The position numbers and the translations under genes are program-made. DNA of 40,606 bases, from the NCBI GenBank assembly GCA_022843225.1, contig JALHOC010000015.1, forward strand, positions 4,454 through 45,059, given 5' to 3'. The stretch's first letter is position 1, and each line of letters opens with the position of its first letter. The notes under the pieces are model-generated. The model was not told the DNA's origin and did not search any database. It saw nothing but the letters and a program-made list of their open reading frames with translations. Positions 21,772 to 31,671 of the stretch are shown here, piece by piece. This stretch comes from Hyphomonadaceae bacterium (GTDB lineage: Bacteria > Pseudomonadota > Alphaproteobacteria > Caulobacterales > Aquidulcibacteraceae).

Positions 21772-24700
21772 TCAACCGCGCGCGAAGCCCGCAAAAATAT
21801 CACTTAAGCGTGTATCCGGCACTTCCATCATGTGCGGCGCTTCTGTCCACAACAACGCGCAGGCCACGGGTTTGCCGGGGAAAATCTGGCGCAGCACCTC
21901 CCGGTAGAGCGCGAGCTGTAATACATAGGCGTCGGGCGCGAGCGTCGGATCGCGCGGCGCGGGGCGATCGGTCTTGAAGTCGAGCACGACGATGCGCGCG
22001 CTTTCAACCACGAGCCGATCGACGATGCCGCGCACCGGACGCCCCGCCGCTTCGCCAACGATCGGCGCCTCGGCGCGGCTTAGGGGCCCAAACACTGCCG
22101 CGAAGCGCGCATCATTCAAGACGCCGAGCGCCTCGCGCGCATAAGCTTGCCCCTCCTCTTGGCCCACACCTTGGCGCTTTAACCAGGCCTGCGCCGCAGC
22201 CTCGCGCCGCTCGGGCGCAACGTCAGGCAAGCGCTCGAGCAATTGGTGGATCATGCTGCCACGTCGAAATCGCTTCTGACCGTCGCCACGCGGAGAGAAT
22301 AGCGCGGGATCGATGCGCGCAACGCGTGACGGCGTCGCGGCGCGCGGACGCGCGCTCGCTTGTTTCAAGTCGTGCGCCCATGCTGGCAAGTTGATGACGG
22401 CGGGCGGCGGTGTTGTCTGAACATCCGCGATCAGAGGCGCGCCAAGCCTCAGGCCCTTGCCGAAGGGCGTGTCGATCTCGTCGGCGCCGAGCCGGCTCAG
22501 CGCATCGTGCGTAGCGAGACGCCAGCTTTCCTTGTCCTCGCCCGCGCGAAACTGCGCGCCGCATACAATTAAGCGATCGCGCGCGCGTGTCATCGCCACA
22601 TAAGCCAAGCGCCAATGCTCGCTTAGCATGCGCGCCTTGTGCTTGACACGCGCGTCGGCGACTTTGGGATCATCATCCTTGCCGCGAAAGGAGACGAACG
22701 GCCCTTCGCTGTCATCGAAGATGAGGCCATCATCGGGCGCATCGCCGACATCACCCGTTGCATCCGGCAAGATCACGACCGGCGCCTCCAAGCCCTTGGC
22801 GCCGTGTACGGTCATGACCCGCACAGCGCCGGCCTCGGCCTCCAATTCCCGCTTCACCTGCCCCGCGTCGATCTCAATGTCATAGAGGAAGCGTTGCAAA
22901 GTCGGCGCGACATGATGCGCGGGCTTGAGCGCGCGCTGCAACAATTCCTCCAACGGATCGCGCGTCTCGGGGCCAAGGCGCACGAACACGCGCGCCCAGC
23001 CGGAACTCTCTCCACCATGGGGCGTCTCCAGCGCCCAACTCAGAAACGTGAATGCATCGTCGCCCTTGCGCGCGACGAGTTCACTCACGAACGATTGCGC
23101 AAAGGCGTACTTGTCGTCCGTGCTCGCCATAAGGCGCGCCATCAGCGGCTCGCCTTTCACGCGCCCATAGGCCAGCGGAAACAAGTCCGCATCGTCGTTG
23201 GTGAGATTGCACCAAGGACCCTTCAGGACGCAGGCGAGCGACAGATCATCCGACGGATCGAGCGCGACGCGCATCAACGCCAAGCAATCCTCGACCGCGA
23301 GTTCATCGCGCAGCACCATGCGGTCAGCGCCAGCGACCGGAAGCCCCGCGCGTTTGAACGCCCGGATCAACTCGCGAAACATCGCGCCGCGCTTGCGCAC
23401 GAGCGCCAACACATCGCCCGCGCGCATCGGGCGAAGCGTCGCGATCTTCGTTGCCTTGTCTTCTTCCCAAACCGCTTCACGCGCGTCGATCATGGCCTTG
23501 ACGCGCTCGGCTAACGCCTTGGCTAAGCGCGCGTGGGCGCTGGCGCCGGTCTCGACATCGACCGGCGCATCCCATGGCTGCGGCTCTGGCACGACGGGAC
23601 GCGGCGTCCACGGCCAAACTTCCACCACGCCGCTTTGGCCCGCGCGCGACGCGAGATGCACGATCTCATCATGCGCGCCGGGGCCAGCAATCAACGGCTT
23701 GGTTTTCATCGCCTCGTCGACGACACGCAGAATTTCCGGCGTAGAACGAAACGAGGTGCGTAACTCGGGCGCGGCGAATTTCATGCCCGCGGCGGCGGCG
23801 CGCGCGCTCAAGCTTTGCGATTCGCTCAGAAAGCGCGCCGGGTCCGCGCCTTGGAAGGCATAGATGCTCTGCTTGGGATCGCCGACGGAGAATACGGTGC
23901 GCGGATATTGGCGCGCGCCGCTGCCGGCGAAGAATTCATCCTGCAACGGCGCGATCAGCTCCCATTGATTGGGGCTGGTGTCCTGGCCTTCATCGATCAA
24001 GATGTGATCGAGCCCGCCATCGAGCTTGTAGAGCACCCAAGGGGCGACTGCCGAGCGCCGCAGCAGCGTGAACGCGTGCTCGATCAGATCGTCGAAATCG
24101 AGCACACCCGCGCTCAGCTTCGCATCGGCATAGGCTTGGTCAAGCTTCAGCGCGAGAGCCAAGGCCGCGGCGGCATCCTCAGCGCGCTCAATGGCGTTGA
24201 GCGCCGCACGCGCCTCCGCGCACGCTTGCACGAACGCACTGAGCAACGGCTCAAGCCAGGGATGTGCTTTCTTCAGCGCGGCGGTGACAAGCTTCGCGCG
24301 GGCTTCGCCCTCCGCGTTCAGCGCGAAGGCGAAGCTTGCCTGAAGCGCAAGCGCCACCGGGTCAGCGGCGGCCTCCACGGCTTTCGCTAGGCGCTTGGAA
24401 TTGTCCTGATCCTGCTTGCTACCCTCGGCAAGCTTCGCTGCCGCTTCGCGCAAGCCATCCCAATCCACGCGCGCAACGAAAGCGCGCGCGAATGCATCGG
24501 CGCTTTGTGTCGCGCCATGGCGATCCCGCAGAGCTTGCTCGGCAAAGAGAGGGCCTTCGCGCAAAGCAAAACGCCGAAACTCAGCGCGCCGCAGCGCCAA
24601 GCGATCAAGGAACGCCTCCAGCCCCTCCACGTGCAGCTTCGCCGCGAAACGCCGGAACGCGGCGCGCGGCGCATCCAACGCCAATGCCGCGTCCGCGCGC

Positions 24701-25182
24701 GCACGCGCCAACAGCGCCGCCGCGCGCGCCTCATCGGCGATGTCAAACCCCGGCGGCACGCCCGCCTCAAGCGGAAACCGCGCGAGCAGACGCTCGCAGA
24801 AAGCGTGGATGGTTTGAATCTTCAAGCCGCCGGGCGTTTCCAGCGCCTTGGCGAACAGCGCGCGGGCGCGTCCCAAATTCGGGTTCGTAACACCCAGTTT
24901 CTTCAGATCCGCCAAGAGTGTTGCGTCATTGGCGATGCACCAACCACCCAAGCGTTCGAACAAGCGGCGTTGCATCTCAGCGGCGGCGGCTTTGGTGTAG
25001 GTGATACACAAAAACGCCGATGGCCGTGCGTCATCGACCAGCAATAAGCGCGCGATGCGATCGACCAGCACTTTGGTTTTGCCCGAACCGGCATTGGCAA
25101 CGACAAACACTGAAGTCGTAGGGTCAGCCGCCAAAAGCTGATTGCGCGCGGCCTCGACGACTGGATCGACCAGGGCGCTCAT
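21772..25182 (-). CDS. addA: Double-strand break repair helicase AddA
   Basis: A 1136-residue UvrD-type helicase-nuclease. Walker A AGSGKT at 31-36, ITYTKAAAAEM (motif Ia), LIDEGQDTSPNQWEL (motif II), VGDPKQSIYAFQGAD (motif III), MTVHGAKGLEAPVVILPD (motif V) and VAMTRARDRL (motif VI) are all visible. The C-terminal RecB-like nuclease keeps VLDFKTDRPAPRD. With AddB it processes broken ends and loads RecA. The ATG at 25182 overlaps the addB stop (ATGA), which fixes the start better than a farther upstream in-frame codon at 25209. Confidence 0.95.
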   Translation of the reverse strand: MSALVDPVVEAARNQLLAADPTTSVFVVANAGSGKTKVLVDRIARLLLVDDARPSAFLCITYTKAAAAEMQRRLFERLGGWCIANDATLLADLKKLGVTNPNLGRARALFAKALETPGGLKIQTIHAFCERLLARFPLEAGVPPGFDIADEARAAALLARARADAALALDAPRAAFRRFAAKLHVEGLEAFLDRLALRRAEFRRFALREGPLFAEQALRDRHGATQSADAFARAFVARVDWDGLREAAAKLAEGSKQDQDNSKRLAKAVEAAADPVALALQASFAFALNAEGEARAKLVTAALKKAHPWLEPLLSAFVQACAEARAALNAIERAEDAAAALALALKLDQAYADAKLSAGVLDFDDLIEHAFTLLRRSAVAPWVLYKLDGGLDHILIDEGQDTSPNQWELIAPLQDEFFAGSGARQYPRTVFSVGDPKQSIYAFQGADPARFLSESQSLSARAAAAGMKFAAPELRTSFRSTPEILRVVDEAMKTKPLIAGPGAHDEIVHLASRAGQSGVVEVWPWTPRPVVPEPQPWDAPVDVETGASAHARLAKALAERVKAMIDAREAVWEEDKATKIATLRPMRAGDVLALVRKRGAMFRELIRAFKRAGLPVAGADRMVLRDELAVEDCLALMRVALDPSDDLSLACVLKGPWCNLTNDDADLFPLAYGRVKGEPLMARLMASTDDKYAFAQSFVSELVARKGDDAFTFLSWALETPHGGESSGWARVFVRLGPETRDPLEELLQRALKPAHHVAPTLQRFLYDIEIDAGQVKRELEAEAGAVRVMTVHGAKGLEAPVVILPDATGDVGDAPDDGLIFDDSEGPFVSFRGKDDDPKVADARVKHKARMLSEHWRLAYVAMTRARDRLIVCGAQFRAGEDKESWRLATHDALSRLGADEIDTPFGKGLRLGAPLIADVQTTPPPAVINLPAWAHDLKQASARPRAATPSRVARIDPALFSPRGDGQKRFRRGSMIHQLLERLPDVAPERREAAAQAWLKRQGVGQEEGQAYAREALGVLNDARFAAVFGPLSRAEAPIVGEAAGRPVRGIVDRLVVESARIVVLDFKTDRPAPRDPTLAPDAYVLQLALYREVLRQIFPGKPVACALLWTEAPHMMEVPDTRLSDIFAGFARG

Positions 25183-28085
25183 ACATCGTCCCCCGTCTCG
25201 TCGGCCCATTCCTTGCGCCGCGCGAGATGGTCGTAATCATCGTAGAGCCGCACTTTCAGCACACGCGGCTTTGATAGAAACGGCTGTTGGGGATCGGCGT
25301 AGCGCGTCAGCAGCGCCTTGAGCGCCGCTAGCGCCTTCATGCCGGCGGCGTGCGGCCCATCAACAAGATCAACGGCGCGCGGCGCAGGGTCGGCATTGCC
25401 GAAGCGCCAATAGATGAGCTCCGTCGCTTCCGCTCTCAAATTGGGAAACGCGCCCTCCGCAAGCATCGCCGCTTCAAGCAACAATTGCGGCGAGAGCCCG
25501 CTCTCGACCTGCGCATCCGTCGGCGGCGCGCCGGTTTTGAAATCGAGAATGACGGCGTGCCCCTTGGCGATCTCGATGCGATCGGCGATTCCGGTAAGCA
25601 GAACGTCGCCAATCGGCAACTCGCCGCGAATCTCGCGATGGATCGCGGCTTTGCGCGCACGGCGTTGATCGAACCAAGCGATGAGCGCGTGAACCGACGC
25701 CGCGAGACGCTCGCGCTCAGCCGCGCGGCGTTCTGCCGACATGCCATGCTGGCGCAAGTGTTCGTCGAGAAGCCGGGTGAGGTCCGCCGCATCGCGACCA
25801 TCACCGAACGCCTCGATCGCGGCATGCACAGCGGTTCCCCGCTCAGCGGGGCCCGCCGGCTCACCAATGGGCTTGAGCGCTTCCAGCCCAAGCAACATGC
25901 GCGCGTAGACTACGTAAGGGTCCCGGATCAGCGTTTCGACGCGCGTGACGCTCAAACGCTTGAGGCGCTGATGCGCTGGCGGCGCGGGACGCGGCGGCAG
26001 CGTTGGCCGCAACTCAACCGGTCGGTCGAGCGCGTGCGCCCAGACGACGTATCGGTCGGCGCGCTGAAGCGACGCGTGCGCGCCTTTCGCCAAGGTCTGC
26101 AAACGCCAGAGCCACCGCGACGCCAAGGTTGGCGCGCCATCGCGGCGCAGCGCGCGCGTCAGCACAACGTTCGGCGCGCTCGCGAGTTGCGCGAAGTCGT
26201 GCGCCGCTAGGCCGATGCGTTGATCGGGCGACGGCAGCCCAAGCGCCACGCGCATCGACCGCGACAGGAACGCTTCTTCTGGCGGCGGCGCGGGCCACAC
26301 GCCTTCATTTAGCCCACCCAGGATCATGAGATCGCGGCGCTGCAAACGCGCCTCCAGCGGCCCCCAGATCGCGACGCGCGCATCGCCGGCTGGCGACGGC
26401 GGAACTTCCAATCCTTGCATCAGGCGCAACAGAACGCGTGGCGCCGCATGCGCCGCGACAGCGCCGAGTTCGCCGCCATGCGCGATGGCCTCGCGCAAGA
26501 GGTTCGCCGCGGCTTCGCCGTCCCGATCTTGCCAGATGTCCGGCGCAGCGCGCTCGGCAGTATCCGTCAGCGCTTCCGCGAAGCGGGCCAAACTGATCTC
26601 GCTCGCGCCCATGAGCGCGGCGATAGGCGCCAAGGCCTCGCGCACACGCTCTACAATCGCGCGCGCTTGCGGAAGCTCTTGTAGCGAGTGGAGAGTCTCA
26701 AGCTCCGCCAAGCTCTCAAATCGGCGCGCGCCCCGTAACGCCGTGCGCTCCAACGCCGCGAGCGCGGCGGCGTCCTCTGCGATCAAGACGCGCGGATGTT
26801 TCAACAGTCCAGCAAGTGCGACTGGTTCGCTTAGATCGAGCGCCAACTCGCACAAGAGCTCGATCAACCGCCCGGCTTCCGTTTCGCGCAGTGGCCGCCC
26901 GTGCGAGACCGCCGCTTCCAGACCCCAGCGCGCAAGCTTTGACTCAACACGGCGCGCGAGGCCGGCATCCGGCGTCACCAGCGCCGCTGTCTGGTTCGGC
27001 GTTTCCAGCACTTCGCGCAGCATCAGCGCGATGGCGGCGGCTTCTTCATCCTCGGTTGCCGCCTCCAGGATCGATAGCCCTGTCGCGCCAGCGGCGACGA
27101 ACCCCGCGCCGACGGCTTCATCGATACGCTTAAGCCAATCCGCCGTTTTCTCCGCCGGCGCCAGCGCCTCACGCATCAGCACACGGCGCGCGCGTCCGTC
27201 GGTCATCTCAGCCGCCAACAGCGGAATGGTGCCGCGCGCCACGCCCAACGCCGCGAGCGTTTCTTTCAAGGCAAATTGCGGATGCTGCTCGGCGACGAAC
27301 GACCACGCCTCATCATCGAGATCGGTGTCGAGGCCAGGAAAAATCACCGCCCCTTGCGGCAAACCCGCCACCACGGCCATCAATTCGCGCGTCGCGGCGA
27401 TCGACCCGGTCGATCCCGCGATGATCACGGGGCGCGCCGGCGGGTTCGCGCGCCAATCGCGCGCCAGCGCCCGCAACAGCGCCGCGCGTCGCGCACCCGG
27501 ATCGAGCAAACCGTCAAGCGCCAAGCGCTGCGGCCAATAGCGCGCCACGATTTGCAGAAACTCGGCGGATGCCTCCCAGTGCCGCGCGAATTCGACACTG
27601 CGCACCAAAGTCGGCAGCCGCTCCCAATGTACATGCTCGGCGGCGGCGGCGCCCTCAAGCAGCGCGCGCAATTCGTCCGCCAATGCTAGCGCACGCGCGG
27701 GATCCTCGACGCCGCCTTGCGCCTTGTCGCGTGCGCGAATGAGCGCGGCGAGTTCCATCCGTTGCCGCGTCGGCTCGATCGCGGGCGCGACATCTAGGCC
27801 GATGGGATCAGCGCCCCAGACTTGTGGGTCTTCGTCGAGGTCGCCGAGCGGGCGGATCGCGGGCAAGAGCGCCGCACCGCCAAGACGCTTGGCGAACGCG
27901 TCGATAAGCCCGCGCGCGGCGCGCCGGTTAGGTAGAAGGATCAACGCATCCGAGAGCGCGAAAGCATCGCCCTCGCGCGCAAGCGTCTGCACGAGCGAAT
28001 CCGCGAGGAGATCGAGAAACGGCGCCGAGGCCGGCGCAGCGAACAGGCGCGGCGGCGATCCCGCGAACAAGGTCGCGCCGCTCAT
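25179..28085 (-). CDS. addB: Double-strand break repair protein AddB (alphaproteobacterial type)
   Basis: A 968-residue AddB subunit. The N-terminal helicase-like part carries ALILLPNRRAARGLIDAF, where a P-loop would be degenerate. The middle has MILGGLNEGVWPAPP, and the C-terminal nuclease holds HAVILDFKTGAPPTDAQ. The iron-sulphur cysteines of Bacillus AddB are not evident: the expected Cys-Pro position reads RDPYVVYARMLLG. The ATG at 28085 overlaps the murU stop (ATGA), and its own stop overlaps the addA start, so the three genes are coupled. Farther upstream in-frame codons are less likely. Confidence 0.93.
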   Translation of the reverse strand: MSGATLFAGSPPRLFAAPASAPFLDLLADSLVQTLAREGDAFALSDALILLPNRRAARGLIDAFAKRLGGAALLPAIRPLGDLDEDPQVWGADPIGLDVAPAIEPTRQRMELAALIRARDKAQGGVEDPARALALADELRALLEGAAAAEHVHWERLPTLVRSVEFARHWEASAEFLQIVARYWPQRLALDGLLDPGARRAALLRALARDWRANPPARPVIIAGSTGSIAATRELMAVVAGLPQGAVIFPGLDTDLDDEAWSFVAEQHPQFALKETLAALGVARGTIPLLAAEMTDGRARRVLMREALAPAEKTADWLKRIDEAVGAGFVAAGATGLSILEAATEDEEAAAIALMLREVLETPNQTAALVTPDAGLARRVESKLARWGLEAAVSHGRPLRETEAGRLIELLCELALDLSEPVALAGLLKHPRVLIAEDAAALAALERTALRGARRFESLAELETLHSLQELPQARAIVERVREALAPIAALMGASEISLARFAEALTDTAERAAPDIWQDRDGEAAANLLREAIAHGGELGAVAAHAAPRVLLRLMQGLEVPPSPAGDARVAIWGPLEARLQRRDLMILGGLNEGVWPAPPPEEAFLSRSMRVALGLPSPDQRIGLAAHDFAQLASAPNVVLTRALRRDGAPTLASRWLWRLQTLAKGAHASLQRADRYVVWAHALDRPVELRPTLPPRPAPPAHQRLKRLSVTRVETLIRDPYVVYARMLLGLEALKPIGEPAGPAERGTAVHAAIEAFGDGRDAADLTRLLDEHLRQHGMSAERRAAERERLAASVHALIAWFDQRRARKAAIHREIRGELPIGDVLLTGIADRIEIAKGHAVILDFKTGAPPTDAQVESGLSPQLLLEAAMLAEGAFPNLRAEATELIYWRFGNADPAPRAVDLVDGPHAAGMKALAALKALLTRYADPQQPFLSKPRVLKVRLYDDYDHLARRKEWADETGDDV

Positions 28086-28798
28086 GCAGCGTGCGCGAGC
28101 CGCGCCTCCGCCGCCGCACGTGCTTCGGGATCGCCGACATGCATCCAAAAGCCGCCGAGCGGCGCGCCAAACAAACGCCCCTCCTTCGCGAGCCGGCGCC
28201 AGATGCGCGTGAACGAGAAGGGCTCAAGCGGTTCCCCATCGACGGTGCAGGGATCGATGATCTGCGCGCCCATATAAGCCCACGGGCTGTGCGGCAGCGC
28301 GTCACGAAACGAAAGCGCGCCGCGTTCATCCATGAAAAAGTCGCCAGCGCCGTCAAAGCCTAGGGACTGATCCATCGCCGCCAACATCAGCCGCGCGCTC
28401 ATACGTGAGGGATCGAAGCCTTGTGCAAGACGCGCGATGGCGGATCCGTTCGGCTCCTCCCACACCGAGTCGATGTTGCAAACGAGGATTGGCGCATCAC
28501 CCAAGAGCGCTCGCGCCTGACGCACGCCGCCGCCCGTCTCCATCAATTGCGCGCGCTCGTCGGAGATCGCAACCTCGATATCGTCGCGACGCTTCACATG
28601 CGTTTCCAGCATGTCGGCGAAGGCGTGCACGTTCACCACTGCACGCTGCACGCCGGCCTCCACCAGTCGATCCAACACATGATCGATCAGCCCACGCCCA
28701 TTGACCGTCACGAGCGCCTTCGGGCGATCATTGGTCAAAGGCCGCATCCGCGTGCCAAGGCCTGCAGCTAGGACCATAGCTGTGTGAGGCACGCTCAT
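28082..28798 (-). CDS. murU: N-acetylmuramate alpha-1-phosphate uridylyltransferase (MurU-like nucleotidyltransferase)
   Basis: A 238-residue nucleotidyltransferase. MVLAAGLGTRMRPLTNDRPKAL (about 8-29) is the sugar-nucleotidyltransferase signature with the pyrophosphorylase GxGTR loop and catalytic Lys. VNVHAFADML and CNIDSVW are typical of the short MurU/GlmU-N-like group. With AmgK it forms the cell-wall recycling branch that turns N-acetylmuramate into UDP-MurNAc and bypasses MurA, the fosfomycin target. The ATG at 28798 overlaps the amgK stop. The addB gene overlaps its own stop. The MurU name rests on the paired amgK-like gene. Confidence 0.82.
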   Translation of the reverse strand: MSVPHTAMVLAAGLGTRMRPLTNDRPKALVTVNGRGLIDHVLDRLVEAGVQRAVVNVHAFADMLETHVKRRDDIEVAISDERAQLMETGGGVRQARALLGDAPILVCNIDSVWEEPNGSAIARLAQGFDPSRMSARLMLAAMDQSLGFDGAGDFFMDERGALSFRDALPHSPWAYMGAQIIDPCTVDGEPLEPFSFTRIWRRLAKEGRLFGAPLGGFWMHVGDPEARAAAEARLAHAA

Positions 28799-29877
28799 GC
28801 GGCGCGCTCGAGATAAGGTTTGGCCACGCTCTCGACGAACGCGCGCGCGTCTTCCAACGCCGGGTGCTGTAGCGTCCGCGCCAGATGCCCCCACTCGCGC
28901 GGCATAAAGGAGAGATAACGCTGCTTGCCGTCCCGCCCGGCCAGACGCGCAAAAATGCCGAGAATACGCATGGCGTTGATCGCACCCAACACCGCGAGCT
29001 CACGGCGGAACTCGGCTTCGTTCGCGCCCGTAGCATCGAGATAGGCGCGGATAGCCGCGTTCGCCGCCGCCGGGCTGACATCGCGGCGCGCATCGTGGAG
29101 CAGCATGGCGAAGTCCCAGGCGCGCCAGCCGCGTACCGCGTCCTGGAAATCCAAAAGCCCAACGCGTTGCAGGCCTTCCCGATCCGGCAGCCAGATCAAA
29201 TTTTCCGCGTGATAATCGCGAATAGTCAGCGCGCGCGGAAAGCCAAGCGCCTTGACGATCAGATTATCGCGCACTTGCTCCCAGCGCGCGCGCGCCGCCT
29301 CATCAATGCGCACCTCCGCCGCGCGCGGCAGCCATTCGACGAACAGGTCCGCGTTCACCTCCAAGGCCAACGCATCGTAGTCGAGCAGCGGCCATTGCGC
29401 GCCGCCCGGACCGTTCAACCGAGTCGGCATCGGCGCGGCATGCACATGCGCGAGCACGCGCGCAGCTTGCTCGTACAAGGCGATCTCGTCAGCGCCTTCC
29501 GGGATCACTTGCGCGAACAGGCCCTCGCCGAGATCTTCCAGCACCGCATAACCGGAGTCGATGTCGACGCCGTAGATCTCCGGCGCGGCCAGCCCCAGCG
29601 CGCGCAGATGCGCCGCCACCGCCACGAACGCCTCGACGCGCGAGGCCGCGAGCCGCGATGTGGCGTTCCAGCCCAAAGCGCGACGTTGCTCGGGCGTTGC
29701 GCTCGGCGGGCACGGCGCGCTTTCGCTCGATGGTGCCGCGTCCATCAGGATCGCGCGCCGGTTCGGCAAGATCAGACGCTCATAGCGGCGCGTCGAGGCG
29801 TCGCCCGCCAGCGGCGCGCGTTCGGCGTCGGCGAAGCCGGTCTCCGAAAGCAACCGCGCAAGCGCTTCAGATCGCAT
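28795..29877 (-). CDS. amgK: N-acetylmuramate/N-acetylglucosamine kinase (AmgK-like, aminoglycoside phosphotransferase fold)
   Basis: About 360 residues with the APH kinase fold. AGDASTRRYERL is the nucleotide-binding strand region, VLEDLGEGLFAQ the hinge, IRDYHAENLIW the catalytic Brenner motif (Asp and Asn) and VGLLDFQDAV the DFG-like Mg2+ motif. Phosphorylates anhydro-cell-wall sugars at C1 in peptidoglycan recycling. Its partner nucleotidyltransferase starts in its stop codon (ATGA), and it overlaps tsaE by 11 bp at its start. The ATG at 29877 is chosen for an N-terminus of usual length; an upstream in-frame ATG about 24 bp away is possible. Confidence 0.85.
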   Translation of the reverse strand: MRSEALARLLSETGFADAERAPLAGDASTRRYERLILPNRRAILMDAAPSSESAPCPPSATPEQRRALGWNATSRLAASRVEAFVAVAAHLRALGLAAPEIYGVDIDSGYAVLEDLGEGLFAQVIPEGADEIALYEQAARVLAHVHAAPMPTRLNGPGGAQWPLLDYDALALEVNADLFVEWLPRAAEVRIDEAARARWEQVRDNLIVKALGFPRALTIRDYHAENLIWLPDREGLQRVGLLDFQDAVRGWRAWDFAMLLHDARRDVSPAAANAAIRAYLDATGANEAEFRRELAVLGAINAMRILGIFARLAGRDGKQRYLSFMPREWGHLARTLQHPALEDARAFVESVAKPYLERAA

Positions 29878-30337
29878 CGAGACGGCCCTTCCATGCGCCA
29901 TAAGCCGTGAACGTCGCGCGGCGGCCATCGCCTTGCGGCGCGAGCGCGATGTCGAGCCGATCGCGGGGAGCTTGGCCTTCCAAGCGCTCAGGCCACTCGA
30001 TCAGGCAGGCCGCGCGCACGAACGCCTCATCGAGCCCCAGCTCCCAGGCTTCATCCGGCCGCTTCAGCCGGTAGAGGTCAACGTGCCAGAGTTCGCCCTT
30101 TGGGCCGTCATAGGTCTGCACCAGGGTATAGGTGGGGCTGGGCGCATCCTCGTCCCTGCCAGTCCAGGCTGAGATCGCGCCCCGCGCCAAAGTGGTTTTG
30201 CCCGCACCCAGGCCACCCGATAGGCACACGACATCGCCCGGGCCCAACCGCGCCCCCAGACGCTGACCAAGCGCCATTGTCGCGGCGGCGTCGGGCAGCG
30301 TGACATCACGCGAATCAGTAAGGGTTTGTGCGCTCAC
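29867..30337 (-). CDS. tsaE: tRNA threonylcarbamoyladenosine biosynthesis ATPase TsaE
   Basis: A 156-residue ATPase of the t6A complex (with TsaB, TsaC and TsaD). Walker A GGLGAGKTT (41-49), SPTYTLVQTY (the switch-like motif) and WHVDLYRL are diagnostic, followed by IEWPERL. It supports TsaD in making t6A37 on ANN-decoding tRNAs. tsaD lies about 5 kb to the right, while tsaB and tsaC are not in the window. First gene of the tsaE-amgK-murU-addB-addA run, each junction overlapping. The next gene, on plus, diverges from it. Confidence 0.95.
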   Translation of the reverse strand: MSAQTLTDSRDVTLPDAAATMALGQRLGARLGPGDVVCLSGGLGAGKTTLARGAISAWTGRDEDAPSPTYTLVQTYDGPKGELWHVDLYRLKRPDEAWELGLDEAFVRAACLIEWPERLEGQAPRDRLDIALAPQGDGRRATFTAYGAWKGRLDAI

Positions 30338-30420
30338 GGGGCGAGAAGCTGGCCCAATGCCCTGGCCGCTTCAAGGCCGGCTTGCGCCAACCCGCCATTC
30401 CATCCAAACACTGCGTCCGC

Positions 30421-31662
30421 ATGGGTGCGAACGAGATCAGACGGGTCATCATTATCGGCGCTGGCCAGGCCGGCGGCGAGGTCGCGCAACGGCTGCGTCA
30501 AGGTGGTTTCGAGGGCGACATTACGCTCATCGGCGAAGAGCCGGCGCCGCCCTATCAGCGCCCGCCCCTTTCCAAGAAATACCTGTCCGGCGACCTGGAC
30601 ATGGATCGGCTGCTTCTGCGACCCGCCACCGTCTATAGCGATGAGCGGATTGCCTTGCTTACAGGCACGCGCGCGGTCTGGATCGACCGCGCCAACATGC
30701 GCGTGCGGCTCGAAGGCGGGCGCGAACTCGGCTTCGACGCCCTGGTGCTCGCCACCGGCGCGCGACCCCGCCCGCTGCCGATTGTGGGCGCCGATCTTGA
30801 TGGCGTGCACGTGCTGCGCACCGCCGCCGACGTTGACGCGATCCGTCCGCGCTTCGTCAGCGGCGCCAAACTACTTGTGATCGGCGCGGGCTATATTGGC
30901 CTCGAAGTGGCGGCCGTGGCCCGACAATCGGGGCTGGACGTGACGGTGGTGGAAGCGGCTGTGCGCCCGCTCGCGCGCGTCACCAGCCCCGAGGTCGCCG
31001 GATTTTTTCTCGATGAACATACACGCCAAGGCGTGCGCTTCGTGCTGGGTGGTCAAGCCACCGTGATCAAGGGGCGCACGCACGCGACAGGAATCGTGCT
31101 CGCCGACGGCACTGAAGTTCCAGCCGACCTCGTGATCGCCGGCATCGGTGTGGTTCCTGAAGTCACTCTGGCGCGGCAATGCGGACTTACAGTCGAGAAC
31201 GGCATCGTCACCGACGCCCGCTGCCGGACAGACGACCCCGCTATCTTCGCTATCGGCGACTGCGCCGGGCGACCAATGGCGCAGTACGGCAACCGCGTGC
31301 AGCGGCTCGAAAGCGTGCACAACGCCATTGAAGGCGCAAAGCTCTGCGCGGCCACAATTCTGGGTCAAGACCAAGCCATCGAGACGCCCTGGTTTTGGTC
31401 CGATCAATACGACCTCAAACTGCAAATCGCCGGCCTGTTTCAGGACTATGATCACGTAGCGATACGCGGCGATATGGCCGAGCGCGCCTTCGCGGCTTTC
31501 TACTACAAGGAGCGTCGTTTGATCGCGGTCGACGCGGTCAACCGGCCAGGAGAATTCTTGGGCGCCAAAACCTTGATTCAGCGCGGGCATACTATCGCGC
31601 CGGAGACAATTATTGACATGTCGCGGCCGATGAAGGACCTCGTCGCCGCCGCCGGCCAGTAA
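30421..31662 (+). CDS. FAD-dependent ferredoxin reductase (putidaredoxin reductase-like)
   Basis: A 413-residue flavoprotein of the ferredoxin-NAD(P)+ reductase type used with adrenodoxin-like ferredoxins. The FAD Rossmann motif is GAGQAGGE (13-20), YQRPPLSKKYL is the family phrase, a second NAD Rossmann GAGYIGLEVA lies near residue 156, IFAIGDCA binds FAD near 275, and the C-terminal WFWSDQYDLKLQIAG is characteristic. It moves electrons from NAD(P)H to the ferredoxin encoded 9 bp downstream. The ATG at 30421 gives MGANEIRRVIIIG; an in-frame start at 30328 would add an unlikely Arg-rich prefix. A P450 or dioxygenase partner is not in the window. Confidence 0.93.
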   Translation: MGANEIRRVIIIGAGQAGGEVAQRLRQGGFEGDITLIGEEPAPPYQRPPLSKKYLSGDLDMDRLLLRPATVYSDERIALLTGTRAVWIDRANMRVRLEGGRELGFDALVLATGARPRPLPIVGADLDGVHVLRTAADVDAIRPRFVSGAKLLVIGAGYIGLEVAAVARQSGLDVTVVEAAVRPLARVTSPEVAGFFLDEHTRQGVRFVLGGQATVIKGRTHATGIVLADGTEVPADLVIAGIGVVPEVTLARQCGLTVENGIVTDARCRTDDPAIFAIGDCAGRPMAQYGNRVQRLESVHNAIEGAKLCAATILGQDQAIETPWFWSDQYDLKLQIAGLFQDYDHVAIRGDMAERAFAAFYYKERRLIAVDAVNRPGEFLGAKTLIQRGHTIAPETIIDMSRPMKDLVAAAGQ

Positions 31663-31671
31663 AGGGACGTC

